64,000 bases of DNA from Sordaria brevicollis (lineage: Eukaryota > Ascomycota > Sordariomycetes > Sordariales > Sordariaceae), in NCBI GenBank assembly GCA_033439795.1, contig JAUTDP010000010.1, positions 682,001 to 746,000 of the forward strand, given 5' to 3'. Shown one piece after another: positions 23,424-35,460 of the stretch. The notes under the pieces are model-generated. The model saw only the letters and a list, made by a program, of their open reading frames with translations. It did no database searches and had not been told where the DNA came from. Position 1 is the first letter of the stretch. Every line of letters begins with the position of its first letter. The position numbers were made by a program, and so were the translations under genes.

Positions 23424-24952
23424 CTGATGTTTTCAGAGACAGGACCAAGGCTCTAATAGACTCATTTATGATGAGGTCAAAGCCATGGGGCATTATGACG
23501 ACCAACAGAAACATTCGAACACTCCCGGCCACCAAGCGTCACCAACAACCCGGGCTTCCTTGTTTGCCATACGAGCTTCCGGCAGTGCGCAAAGACTGCC
23601 CCGTGTGTGAAGAGCCCGGATGAAATCGTCTCCAATCTGCTGGTTTCCCAGCGATAGACGGATATCCACGGCTGAGATGTCGCGATTATCATCGCAGAAC
23701 GAGGTTTTCATTTGATGAACTGGAAGCCTCGCCCTTCAGCACCAGTTTCTGACGTCCATATTTTCCCGAGTTGGGCCCATGGAGGGGAAGGACCACATCT
23801 TTTTGAAGATGGTAGCGCGTAAGTTGGGGGGCACTCTTTTTGGAGTTGACGTCAGGATCATGTCATTCGAGCCATGACCCTTCGTCTGTGCCAGCACACG
23901 GGGATTAAGGGACAAGGAGATAGCTGGGACAAAGCTGTCAATCGAAGATGAAAGTACCCAGTAGGTGCCGTCCAACAAGCCGGAAACATCAGAGAACGCT
24001 CTCTGTGAGCTGGAGATGGACAATCATTACTCAGCTTTCCGGCATATGTAGAGGTACTCGACATCAAGGAGCCGACATAGCACCCATGGTCGTACGCGTC
24101 TGGGGGAAACGAGTTTGTCCAAATGTTTTGGTGCAAGAACCGATGGCTAAGCTGAAGACCTGGGGAAGATTGCCGTTGATAAAAGACGGGCAAGTCGTAT
24201 AGATTTATCGGTATTATCTGTGGTTGGAAAAATGGTTGTTCTTTCTTTCGAGGGAAGATGGGACGACCTGGATTGGCTGGATGAAGGGGAAAAGTTAACG
24301 CAAGCATAAATGAGGCAGTGTCAGCCAGATCCCGAATCAAGGTTCAAGGGGATCCCGCCGACCTCTTTAGAATCTTTTCATCTTTCCGGTGAAACCGGGA
24401 AAGCTCCGGGAAACGGGAGACTCACTGGAGACAACCTGACCGGATCGGCTCGTCCACGACAGAACGCAAGACCGGGATGCGGGGCCGATAGCTCCAAGAC
24501 AGCGGAGGTCGGGGAAGTGTCAGCGGGGTCGCTGGGCAAGTAGAGCAAGCAGCCTCAAAAGAGGGGCACCTGCCACCCTGAAAGACGCTGGCGGGGAGCT
24601 GTCCTCCAGTGCTCCACGAAAATAGCCGATATCGTCCAATCAGAAGGCGGAATGACCATCGAAAGGCATCGAAGGTCCAGAGCTTTCCATTCCCTTTCCA
24701 CGGCCACAAGAGTCAACGAAGGCCGCCTGGGTCGCGCCCTCCTTTCCTTCTGTGAATAAATCTGGTGATCCTTCAGCCTGATCCTCGACGAACCCTTTTT
24801 CCTGGGCACTGACATCCAATTCTTTGATACCCACACGCAAGATTCTGTGACGCACCAGTTTGCATTCCGTCCCATTCGCATTTTCCTCTTTCTTGAGATA
24901 CCCATATCGCCTTCAGCAAACCCCCTAATACACAGTAACCACACACACCATA
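23424..24952. other. Upstream region of RING gene and STI1
   Basis: Divergent space. The left part probably contains unresolved 5' exons of the RING gene: the minus-strand open stretches 23493-23711 and 23736-24023 share its frame, separated by TGA and TAA stops that introns could remove. The right part is the STI1 promoter, with a CCAAT box at 24636-24640, about 315 bp upstream of its ATG. No heat-shock element was confidently recognised. Confidence 0.5.
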
Positions 24953-26822
24953 ATGTCGACCGCGGACGAGCTCAAGGCTCTTGGCAACAAGGCCATTGCC
25001 GAGAAGAACTTTGACGAGGCCATGTAAGCCCTGACCGCTGATACCTCATCTATCATTGCCATCCCTTGACCATAAGCTTACTGGGTGTTCCTTAACAGTG
25101 ACAAGTTCACACAAGCCATTGCCCTCGACCCTAGCAACCACATTCTCTACAGCAACCGTTCTGCCGCTTACGCTTCCAAGAAGGACTGGGACAACGCTCT
25201 GAAGGATGCCGAGAAGACCACCGAGATCAAGCCTGACTGGCCCAAGGGTTGGGGCCGCAAGGGCACAGCGCTCTTCGGCAAGGGTGACCTTCTGGGCGCA
25301 AACGATGCCTACGAGCAGGGCCTCAAGATCGATCCTAACAATGCTGGCATGAAGAAGGATTACGAGGCTGTTCAGCGCGCCATGTCCCAGGAGGCTGGCG
25401 GTGACCTCAGTGGCGGTATCGGTCAGATGTTCGCCGACCCCAACCTCATCCAGAAGCTCGCTAGCAACCCCAAGACGGCTGCCTTCCTCGCCGACCCCGC
25501 CTTCATGGCCAAGCTCCAGGCTATCAAGCAGAACCCTTCCAACGCACAAGATCTCTTCTCCGACCCTAGGATGATCCAGGTTCTCGGTGTCGCGATGGGT
25601 GTGGACATGGAGTTGAGGGATTCCGATGGCGCCCCTGGCGCCCCCCAGGAGGACGTCAAGATGGCTGATGCCCCCGCCCCTAAGCAGGAGGAGCCACCAA
25701 AGCCCAAGGCGCCCGAACCTGAGCCCGAGCCGGAGCTGGACGAGGAGGAGTTGGAGAAGAAGAAGGCCAAGGAGGCGGCCGACAAGGAGAAGGCCCTCGG
25801 TACCGAAAACTACAAGAAGCGCAACTTCGACGAGGCCATCAAGCACTACTCGGCCGCTTGGGACTTGCACAAGGACATTGTCTACCTCAACAACCTCGGC
25901 GCCGCCTACTTCGAGAAGGGCGACTACCAGGCCTGCATTGACACCTGCAAGAAGGCTGCCGAGGAGGGCCGCGCTCTCTATGCCGACTTCAAGGTCATTG
26001 CCAAGTCGCTTGCCCGCGTTGGTTCTGCCTACGAGAAGCTGGGTGATCTTACCAACGCCATCGATTTCTACAACCAGAGTCTGCGCGAGCACCGTACCCC
26101 TGATGTCCTCAACAAGGTGCGCACCGCTGAGCGCAACAAGATTGAGGCCGCCCGCAAGGCCTACATCGACCCCGTCAAGGCTGAAGAGGCTCGTGAGGAG
26201 GGTAACAAGAAGTTCAAGGAGATGGACTGGCCCGGCGCCGTTGCTGCCTACTCCGAGATGATCAAGCGTGCCCCCGAGGACCCCCGTGGTTACAGCAACC
26301 GTGCTGCTGCTTTCATGAAGCTCCTCGAGTTTCCCAGCGCTCTTGAGGACTGCAACATGGCCATCAAGAAGGATCCCAAGTTCATCCGTGCCTACATCCG
26401 CAAGGCTCAGATCTACTTTGGCATGCGCGAGTACAGCAAGTCCGTTGACGCCTGCACCGAAGCCCATAACGTCGACAACGAGCACCACGGCGGCGCCAAC
26501 GCTCGTGAGATTGAGCAGCAGCAGCAGAAGGCTTTCAACTCCATGTATGCCGCTCGCGAGAACGAGACTGAGGAGCAAACCAGGGAGCGTCTGGCTCGTG
26601 ATCCTGAGGTATGTAATCTTTTTAAGTCGAACTTTCTGCAGCAACATATACTAACAAAGTCGCTCTTAGATCATGGGCATCATGTCCGACCCTGTCATGC
26701 AGGCCATTCTCCAGCAGGCTCAGTCCGACCCTGCGGCTTTGGCTGAGCACATGAAGAACCCCAACGTCAGGACCAAGATCCAGAAGCTTATCGCTGCTGG
26801 TGTCATCCGCGTTGGCAGGTAA
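24953..26822 (+). CDS. sti1: Hsp70/Hsp90 organising co-chaperone STI1 (Hop)
   Basis: Cytosolic adaptor that bridges Hsp70 and Hsp90 and passes clients such as kinases and receptors between them. Exons 24953-25023, 25099-26608 and 26670-26822 give 577 residues, the usual length. Domain order is complete: TPR1 (about 3-105, ELKALGNKAIAEKNFDEAI), first Asp-Pro/STI1 repeat (about 130-190, MFADPNLIQKLASNP), an acidic Pro/Glu linker, TPR2A (about 255-365, KALGTENYKKRNFDEAIKHY), TPR2B (about 390-500, EEGNKKFKEMDWPGAVAAY) and a second DP repeat (about 525-570, IMSDPVMQAILQQAQSDPAA). The third exon encodes the C-terminal DP repeat; without the splice the protein would lose it. Strong C-ending codon bias suggests high expression. 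Confidence 0.97.
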
Positions 26823-27535
26823 ATCACAAAAAAATGAACAAAACGGGACACAAAAAAAAAGGACATTGGCTGGTCGAGGATCATAGCATTGGCGCCTGGG
26901 AACGAAAGGTCGGAATGGCGTGGGTTTCTTGAACACACATTTACTCCCTTTTTGAATGGGGGAGATCATACCATCCCATAATGAATTGCATGAGAAATGA
27001 GCATCTATCTTTATCACATTTCTGTACAGTATGTTGGGTCCATGAATAATGGAGGTGTTGATCAATTTTCACAGTCCTAGTATGCCCCTTGCGTGCCGAC
27101 TCCGTGAACGGGCAACGCGAGTGAAAACCCATGTGTTTCTCGCTGGCCTTTTGCCCACTTCAATCTTCCCACGTTACGCCTTCCCGGCCTACCCGTTCTC
27201 TTCGAAGAAGGGTATCAATATTCTCTCTATCGCTAATTGCGCTCATCGCTAAGCCTCTATATACCAAACCAACTCTAGTCCAGCAAAAATATCAAAACAA
27301 AAACAAAACAAATAAGAAGTTCCCGACGCAAACGCAGCGCAAGCGCTCATGCAACACCGTAGGTACCCGTTACGAAGCATGGCCGCCATGCCATGCCTAT
27401 GCACTGCATGCCCGTTTTCATGCGCCCATCATCCCCGACATCCAGCCAACAGGCATTGCATATGCCTCCTCGGCTCTCGCTCATTCACCATAGCACATAA
27501 AACCACCTCGACCTCCCCCTTTTCCCCGGCTATTC
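26823..27535. other. Convergent intergenic space, 0.7 kb
   Basis: Shared 3' region of STI1 and the leftward nicotinamidase. A-rich runs follow the STI1 stop. No supported gene. Confidence 0.6.
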
Positions 27536-28780
27536 TCAAACCTTCTCCTCCTCAACCTCCTCACCACTTGGTGCGACACCCCCGGGAAACAACCTCCCCA
27601 CCTCCTCCCCCTCCCACCTCACAACCTTCACCCCCTTCCCAGCCTCCTTCTCCAACGCCTCCTTACACTTCCTCCACCCTTCCTCATCCACGGGTTTCGT
27701 CGCCTCCTCCACCACAACCGTCTCAAACCCTTCCCTGTGCGCATCCATCGCCGTGCTCCAGACGCAGTAATCAGCCGCCAGCCCCACGACATACACATGC
27801 GTCACGTTGGCTCCCTTTAACAAGTCTGCCAGTCCAGAATCGGAAACGCGCGGGGAGGTGAAAGGGTCGTAAAAGGCGCTGTACATCTCCACGCGGGGGT
27901 CGGTGCCCTTTTCGAGGACTTTGTCGATTTTGGAGATGTCGAGCTCGGGGATTAAGGAAGCTCCAGGGGTGCCGGCGACGCAGTGGATGGGCCAGAGGCG
28001 GGTGGTGTAGGATTCGGAAGGGTTGTGGGGGTTGGTGACGGTTGTGGTTGAGACGAAGGGGACGGCTTTGGTGTTAGGTTCTGGACAGCATGTTACTGCT
28101 GACGAAGAGGTGGATGAGGTGGATGAGGTGTGGTCGTGGTTGGAGGCGAAGGAGATGTGGTTTGGTGGGTGCCAGTCCTTTGTGGCGACGCGGAGGACGA
28201 AGGAAGGGGAGGAAAGGAGGGTGTTGATTAGCGGGGTGATGGAACGGCCGTCGGTTACGGCTAGGGAGCCATTCTGTTCATGGAGGATGTGTTAGTTTTT
28301 TGAGATTTTGGAGATGAAGTGAGTAAGTGGGTTTGATGTGAACCAAGATGTGACTTTGTAATTCTGCAAGCCACCGAAGATTGTGAGTGGTCGTGTCTGC
28401 CAGTAGTCGATCGAGGCTTACACGGTAACACAAATGACATGTCTTTCCCCACTGTGTGATTTCCTGGTTTCTCCGAGTGAGGTGATGGGAAATGAGGATC
28501 AAGATGAGGATTGCGAGTGAAAAGTGCAAAAAAGTAAAGATGATCCGTGGGAAAATGGGAACCCCAAGAGGCATAACTCGGTGAACTTGTACAGGAACAC
28601 GCAGAAGCAGGTTCAGAAAGGGCTTACCGGCGGGCAAAAGTCCTCTTGCATGTCAACCACCAAGAGAGCCGGCCGAAACTCCGGCTCAGGCTCAGGCTGA
28701 GCGACTCGCTCGTTATCTAGCAGGGCCGCTTGGGATACATTGAAGATGCTTTTTGGCAGCAGCCACTCGAGGAGACCCAT
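27536..28780 (-). CDS. PNC1: Nicotinamidase (isochorismatase-fold hydrolase)
   Basis: Hydrolyses nicotinamide to nicotinate for the NAD+ salvage pathway and thereby relieves sirtuin inhibition. Two exons (28780-28628 and 28273-27536) give 296 residues. The catalytic triad is visible: Asp43 in LVVDMQEDF, Lys83 in TKDWHPPNH, Cys221 in AADYCV. DWHPPNH also supplies metal-binding Asp and His residues, and the product-site WPIHCVAGTPGA is present. The splice joins QEDFCPP directly to NGSLAV, as in yeast PNC1. The 354-nt intron is unusually long for this region. A low-complexity Ser/Thr insert sits between SNHDH and AVTCC. The N-terminal 35 residues precede the core and include a Glu-Pro repeat; no clear targeting signal. 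Confidence 0.94.
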
Positions 28781-29643
28781 ACTGTTTGCGTATGTTTATT
28801 TCGAAAGATGATGATGGCCTTTGGATTTCTTTGTGAGAGGGTTGAGTTGGTGATGGGCTGTCATACTAGGAGGACGAATGTCGCAATCAGTGAGAGCGCC
28901 GAGGCGCCAAAGTTCAGATAAGACGGATAGATAAGCACTGATAAGGTCCTTGGGGCGCCACCCAATTCTTCGGCGCATACCGGCGCCAAGGAACAGCGCC
29001 CTGTGCGCATTCTAGAATTGGACCTGCCGCAGGAACTCAGCGGCCAGAACTAACGATCAGTGCACAAGGGTTAGGGTTTTTGGATGCCATGTCAGTCCTC
29101 CCGCATGAAGTCCGCAACTCCTTCGTACCTCCGCTCCTCCGGGCTAGGACTGCACCTGTTGATGCAGGCCGCGTGGTTGTCCATGGCAACCATGTCGAGC
29201 TTTGGGGAGAACATGGTGTGTTTTCGAATCTTTTTGGAGAAAGTCATCCGAAGATGACACCGAGCAAGCAGGTGGCCCTTCAACTATGTACTGTGAAAAC
29301 TGCAAAGAGCGCGAGACAGAACTCCGAGTTCGAACTCCGCGTACGAAACCTTTGTGTAGTCGATGCTGGGTCTCCGGACTCGGTCGCATTGGGTACAAAC
29401 GCAGTTTTAACGTCTGCAGTTCAGCGGGGTTTTATGTTTCGAAACCCGGATTCGATGCTCCCAAAGTCCGGGTCAAGAACGGATGGTCATTGCGACAGCT
29501 CACCTATCTTAGTAGTACCTCCATATCAAAAGCCCAACGCCAAACGAAGAAAACTCGAATTCTGAGGCTCAGTGAAACTTGAAACATCTGCACACTTTTG
29601 CCATCAGAATATTGGCAAGAAACTCAGTCAGCCAAGTGCAGAG

Positions 29644-29665
29644 TTTTTTTTTTTTTTTTTTTTTT
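29644..29665 (+). repeat. Poly-T tract, 22 nt
   Basis: An uninterrupted run of 22 T. Mononucleotide tract of likely variable length, in the promoter space between two divergent genes. Confidence 0.9.
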
Positions 29666-31547
29666 CACGATAGTTTCAAGAAACATGGGCGGCAGATCAT
29701 GGAGAGGATGGAGGGGTAGATGTCGACGTTATGGGGCCGTGATGGAGATGGAGGGGCAGCTATGAATTATCAGATCATCTGATAAGCGAGAACCAGCACC
29801 GTTAGCAAAGGGTCAACAGCCTTTTCTAGGTTTTGCAATGCCACGTCCAAGCGACCCAGCGACCCAGCGACCTTTGACGGGCGATAACGGACGATAACGT
29901 TGATGATGGTGGGGGATAAATTGCGCCCAGAAATCCATTCGGCCTGTTTCGGTGGGGCGGGCTACAATTGCAACGTGATGATTTTCAGGGGACAACCTGG
30001 AGAGGCTGGAGGAGGCTGGAATTGAAACAAAAGCTGTCCAGCTGGGGAGGGAATCTGGACGATCACGTCGATTCGCCATGCCGCGGTTTTGGTCTTTCAA
30101 CTTTTGGATGCCCGTGATACTGACTGGCTCAGTTGGCGTTGTTCACGAGAAGACAGCCATGGAAAAGAGCCAATGATTGTGTTGTGGCCAAGTCGCCGTG
30201 CTTGAAATTCTCGAAGCCGGAAAAGTGTTCGTTGGGGTAAAAAAAAAACAATAGGAAAAGGGGGAGGCGTAACAATCATTACGTAGCCCCTCCAAAGTGA
30301 ACGATCCAGTCGGGACGGCATGTTCCCACTTGCACCGTCTCTTGTCTCAAGCCACTGCATATCGCATCGAGCATCGCATATAGCCGGCGCAAAATGTTGA
30401 ACACAGACAAAGCTGGTGACGCTGGTATGCTCACATGGATGCCCAACTCAGGGTGAAATGATGATTTCAACGGCCGAACAGGTATTTGTACGGTAGACAT
30501 GTATGTGCCGGATGGAGGGAAAACAAGAGAAGAAGAAAGACTCGTGAAAAAGACAAGTTGTGGTGCTGGTACGTAGCATGTCCAGAACGACACTAGCGAT
30601 GGAACAATGCAGGTGAAGGCGGTGAGGCAACGTCTACCCCAACATTCGGGCCCAAGGCCGCTGTTCGACGACGGCGTGTTGAAATATCGTTGGTGGTTGA
30701 AGCACAAGATATGGATCGGTGTATACGGCGTAGCCCGAATTGAGAATAGTAGAGTTCTTTTGTACGTGTTTTCGCGATGCCGTCGAGTAGCAAAATGTTC
30801 CGCGATAAAAAAAAAAAGGGGGGGTCGTCGTGCAGCGCAAAAGGCAACGGCTTGGAGCGTCTTGGGGAGACACAAAAAGCGGGTGTGGCCCGTGTTACTG
30901 GCAAGTCCAACCCAGAGCCCAGAGGTCCCCTGGTCCCTCCCAATTTTTTTCTTTGGTTTTTATTTTCCATACCAAGAGGACAACACCCACTCCGCCTCCT
31001 CATCTCGTGGAGTCAAGCAGCAAGTTGCTTGAGACGGACAAGTACCTCAGCCATAGTACTTTAAGTTCCGCCGACCGGTCAGGATCTTTGACTTTTTGTT
31101 GCTCAATTCAACATTGTCTCACGATCCTTCCTCCATCCTCCAACCCTCCCCTCCTTTCTTCCCCCCTCCATTCTTTTTTTTGGGACATCCACCTCCAACA
31201 AAGGTACATCAACCGTACCTACGTCCAAGGTAGCAGCTTAATTGCAGCCACCAGCCAACCAACCAACTGGACATTTCTAGTTCACGTTGTGTTTCACCGA
31301 CTTCCCGTTCCTTGGGATCGTGATACCAACTCCTGATTATTCTTTTGCGATAATCGGACTTTCTGCAAGCGACAAGCGGAAAGAGAGATTCTCCAGCGGT
31401 TCAGTTTCTCCAACTCCTTCCTCCACGTTTCTTGTCCAAAGGCCAGTGCGCACGACGCAAGGTTCGCGTGACAGCTTTCCCCAGCGCAGCACCGGTTTCT
31501 TGTCAAGCGGTCTCTGTACCCGCGACAAATTGATCGCAACCTGTCAT

Positions 31548-31800
31548 GTAAGTTGAACCACCCCCGTTTTCGCGCTGCAATCCTCCTCCAGCAGTATCAC
31601 CATAATCCCAGGCAGAAGAATTGCTGTTCTTTTCGAATAGTCGGCAGCCTGCGGATGGCGTGGTTCGGCCGCCGCTCCTTCCTGTGGCACGCGCAGGTGC
31701 TGCTGACCGCCAACTCGGTCTTAAAATTATAATAAACCATCTGCGCCTCTTGCGCGTCGTCGCTCTTCCGGCATGATTACTGATGCGTGTTTCGTCCCAG
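31548..31800 (+). other. Probable 5'-leader intron of HMG-CoA reductase
   Basis: A strong donor (GTAAGT at 31548) and a candidate acceptor (TTCGTCCCAG ending at 31800), with an ACTGAT branch-like site about 20 nt before it, flank 253 nt just upstream of the HMGR ATG at 31886. The donor overlaps ATGTAAG, a minimal ATG-stop. Inferred from signals only. Confidence 0.4.
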
Positions 31801-31885
31801 ATTCCATATCTACTGCATACTCGACTCTGCTCAATGTCTGTCGGATCTCGGTGATCATTCGCAACCCCCTACACATCCGTCCAAT

Positions 31886-34800
31886 ATGATCGCCTCGAGC
31901 CTCCTCCCCTCGCGCTTCCGAGGGGAGCAGCCGGCCACCCAGGCCGCCGCCCCTTCGTGGGTGAACAAGAAGGTCACCCCTCCGCTCCAGAAGCTCTCCA
32001 AGATTACCTCGTCCAACCCAATTCACACCATTGTCCTCGTCGCTTTGCTCGCCAGCTCCTCCTATATCGGCCTCCTGCAAAACAGCCTTTTCGATGTTAC
32101 CAGAAGCGTCAGGAAGGCCGACTGGGAGTCGCTCCAGGCCGGCAGTAGGATGCTTCGCGCCGGTGCCGATACGGAATGGAACTGGCAAAATCACGACGCC
32201 GAAGCGCCAATTCCTGCCGATGCGAACCACCTCGCTCTTCTCACCCTCGTCTTCCCCGACACCGCCGAGTCCGGCCCCGCTGTTGCCCAGATGAACGCCG
32301 TTCCCATCCCCAGCAACCTCTCGATCACGCCTCTGCCCTCGACCGCTATTTCCTTCACCTACTCCCAAGACAGCGCGCTCGCCTTCTCTCTCCCGTACAG
32401 CCAAGCTCCCGAGTTCTTGACCAACGCCCAGGAAATCCCCAATGCCGTCTCCTCGCAGGAGACCATCGAGACCGAGCGCGGCCACGAGAAGAAGATGTGG
32501 ATTATGAAGGCTGCCCGTGTCCAGACTCGCAGCAGCATCGTCAAGTGGGTTCAGAACGCCTGGGTTGAGTTCACGGATCTCCTCAGAAATGCCGAGACTT
32601 TGGACATCATCATTATGGCTCTGGGCTACATTTCGATGCACCTCACCTTCGTTTCGCTGTTCCTCTCAATGCGCCGCATGGGATCCAACTTCTGGCTTGC
32701 TACCAGCGTCATCTTCTCGTCCGTCTTTGCATTCCTCTTTGGTCTCCACGTCACTACCAAGCTTGGCGTTCCCATCACAATGGTTTTGCTCTCCGAGGGT
32801 CTTCCCTTCTTGGTCGTCACCATCGGTTTTGAGAAGAACATTGTTCTGACCCGCGCCGTTTTGTCGCATGCCATTGACCACCGCCGTCCGACCGAGAAGT
32901 CTGGCAAGACTACCAAGAAGGCCGACTCGGCGCACAACATCCAGTCCGCTATTCAGCTTGCCATCAAGGAGAAGGGTTTTGACATTGTCAAGGACTACGC
33001 CATTGAGGCCGGTATCCTTGTTTTGGGCGCTGCCTCTGGCGTCCAGGGCGGCCTCCAGCAGTTCTGCTTCCTTGCCGCGTGGATCCTCTTCTTCGACTGC
33101 ATCCTGCTCTTCTCCTTCTACACTGCCATTCTCTGCATCAAGCTCGAGATTAACCGCATCAAGCGTCACGTTCAGATGCGCAAGGCTTTGGAGGAGGATG
33201 GCGTCAGCCGTCGCGTTGCCGAGAACGTTGCCCAGAGCAATGACTGGCCTCGCGCTGATGGCAAGGACCAGCCTGGAACCACCATCTTCGGTCGTCAGCT
33301 CAAGAGCACCCATATCCCCAAGTTCAAGGTCATGATGGTTACTGGCTTTGTCTTGATCAACGTTCTGAACCTCTGCACCATTCCCTTCCGCAGTGCCAAC
33401 TCCATTTCCAGCATCTCTTCTTGGGCTCGCGGTCTTGGCGGTGTCGTTACGCCTCCTCCCGTTGACCCCTTCAAGGTTGCCTCCAATGGCTTGGATATCA
33501 TTCTCGAGGCCGCGCGCGCCGATGGCAGGGAGACTGTCGTGACCGTCCTTACTCCTATCCGCTACGAGCTTGAGTATCCTTCTATCCACTACGACCTTCC
33601 CCAAAAGTCGGCCGATGTCGAGGATGCCGAGTACGCCAACCTCAGCGGCTATGGTGGCCGCATGGTCGGCAGCATTCTCAAGAGCTTGGAGGACCCTATC
33701 CTGTCCAAGTGGATCGTGGTTGCTCTCGCTCTCAGTGTGGCGCTCAACGGTTATCTCTTCAACGCTGCTCGCTGGGGCATCAAGGACCCTAACGTGCCGG
33801 ATCACCCCATTAACCCCAAGGAGTTGGATGAGGCGCAAAAGTTCAACGATACCGCCTCTGCCACCCTTCCCCTGGGAGAGTACATGAAGCCCACCGCTCC
33901 CTCGACCCCCGTCGCTCCTCTTACCCCATCCAGCACCGATGACGAAACCGATGCCCAGAAGGAGGAGCGCGCTGTTGCCCTTGCCGCTCAACGTGCTACT
34001 ACCATCCGTTCCAAGGAGGAGCTCGACAGGATCCTCGCCGAGAAGCGTACCCATGAGCTCAATGATGAGGAAGTTGTCCATCTCTCGCTGAAGGGCAAGA
34101 TTCCTGGTTACGCTCTCGAAAAGACCCTCAAGGATTTCACTCGCGCCGTCAAGGTTCGCCGCACGATCATCTCTCGCACCAAGGCTACCACCGAGTTGAC
34201 CAACGTCCTCGACCACTCCAAGCTTCCCTACCAGAACTACAACTGGGCTCAGGTTCACGGTGCTTGCTGCGAGAACGTTATCGGATACATGCCTCTCCCC
34301 GTTGGTGTCGCCGGTCCTCTTGTTATCGATGGACAGAGCTACTTCATCCCTATGGCTACTACTGAAGGTGTCTTGGTCGCTTCCACCAGCAGAGGCTGCA
34401 AGGCCATCAACTCTGGCGGCGGTGCTGTTACTGTTTTGACTGCTGATGGTATGACTCGTGGCCCTTGCGTCTCTTTCGAGACCCTTGAACGAGCTGGCGC
34501 TGCCAAGCTTTGGCTCGATTCTGAGAAGGGACAGTCCGTCATGAAGAAGGCTTTCAACTCGACTTCTCGATTCGCCCGTCTGGAGAGCATGAAGACTGCC
34601 ATGGCCGGAACCAACCTTTACATCCGCTTCAAGACTACTACTGGTGATGCTATGGGTATGAACATGATCTCCAAGGGTGTCGAGCACGCCCTTAGCGTCA
34701 TGTACAACGAGGGTTTCGAGGATATGAACATTGTTTCCGTCAGTGGTAACTACTGCACGGACAAGAAGCCCGCCGCTATTAACTGGATCGACGGACGTGG

Positions 34801-35460
34801 AAAGAGCGTTGTCGCTGAGGCCATCATCCCTGGCGACGTCGTTAAGAACGTGCTCAAGACTGACGTCGATACCTTGGTTGAGCTTAATGTCAACAAGAAC
34901 TTGATCGGTTCTGCTATGGCTGGCTCCGTTGGGGGCTTCAACGCTCACGCTGCCAACATTGTCGCCGCTATCTTCCTTGCTACTGGCCAGGATCCCGCTC
35001 AGGTGGTGGAAAGTGCCAACTGCATCACCCTCATGAGAAAGTGAGTATCCATCATCCCCATGCAACCCCAAAAACACATCACTAACAATTTTGTAGCCTC
35101 AAAGGAAACCTCCAGATTTCCGTCTCGATGCCTTCCATCGAAGTCGGTACCCTCGGTGGTGGTACCATCCTCGAGCCCCAGTCCGCGATGCTCGACATGC
35201 TCGGCGTCCGTGGTCCTCATCCTACCAACCCCGGTGAGAACGCTAGGCGGCTCGCCCGCGTTGTTGCCGCTGCCGTCCTTGCTGGCGAGTTGTCTCTCTG
35301 CAGTGCTCTTGCCGCTGGCCATTTGGTTAAGGCTCACATGGCTCATAACCGCTCTGCCCCCCCTACCCGCACCAGCACACCGGCGCCTGCTGCCGCTGCT
35401 GGACTCACGATGACGAGCGCCAACCCCAGCGCGGCTGCGGTTGAGCGTTCGCGTCGCTGA
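31886..35460 (+). CDS. HMG1: HMG-CoA reductase (class I, ER membrane)
   Basis: Reduces HMG-CoA to mevalonate with 2 NADPH, the committed step to ergosterol and other isoprenoids, on the ER membrane. Exons 31886-35040 and 35097-35460 give 1172 residues. The N-terminal membrane region has a first helix near 50, a lumenal loop, then a sterol-sensing-type cluster of helices about 235-415 and a further helix near 610. A linker rich in Pro, Thr and Asp precedes the catalytic domain (about 720-1140). Active-site residues: Glu about 827 in [10 protein letters not shown], Lys about 960-961 in DKKPAAINW, Asp about 1036 in ATGQDPAQ, His about 1127 in [10 protein letters not shown]. The downstream splice is essential because it supplies the GTLGGGT loop and the catalytic His. 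The upstream in-frame Met at 31787 was rejected as it adds a non-homologous leader. Confidence 0.97.

Larger units (their letters stand above)
28781..31885. other. Long divergent intergenic region, 3.1 kb
   Basis: Separates nicotinamidase from HMG-CoA reductase and must hold both promoters. It includes a 22-nt T run (29644-29665), a C/T-rich tract near 31108-31185 and a probable leader intron (31548-31800). Open frames near 29080-29580 and 30280-31340 have no motif, no splice-consistent extension and mixed codon use, so I do not call genes there. Confidence 0.55.

Noticed and set aside
25046..26647. 533-codon open frame antisense to STI1
   Set aside because: Exact mirror of the STI1 exon; long antisense frames arise from C-ending codon bias. 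Leu/Val-rich low-complexity translation with no motif.
29080..29582. Two overlapping frames of 126-161 codons upstream of nicotinamidase
   Set aside because: No motif, mixed codon use and overlapping frames of equal quality; not distinguishable from chance.
31727..32641. 304-codon antisense frame over the HMGR start
   Set aside because: Shadow of the N-terminal HMGR coding sequence; no recognisable protein.
32666..35077. 803-codon open frame antisense to HMG-CoA reductase
   Set aside because: Same cause: shadow of a strongly biased coding exon; it crosses the HMGR intron without any gene-like feature.
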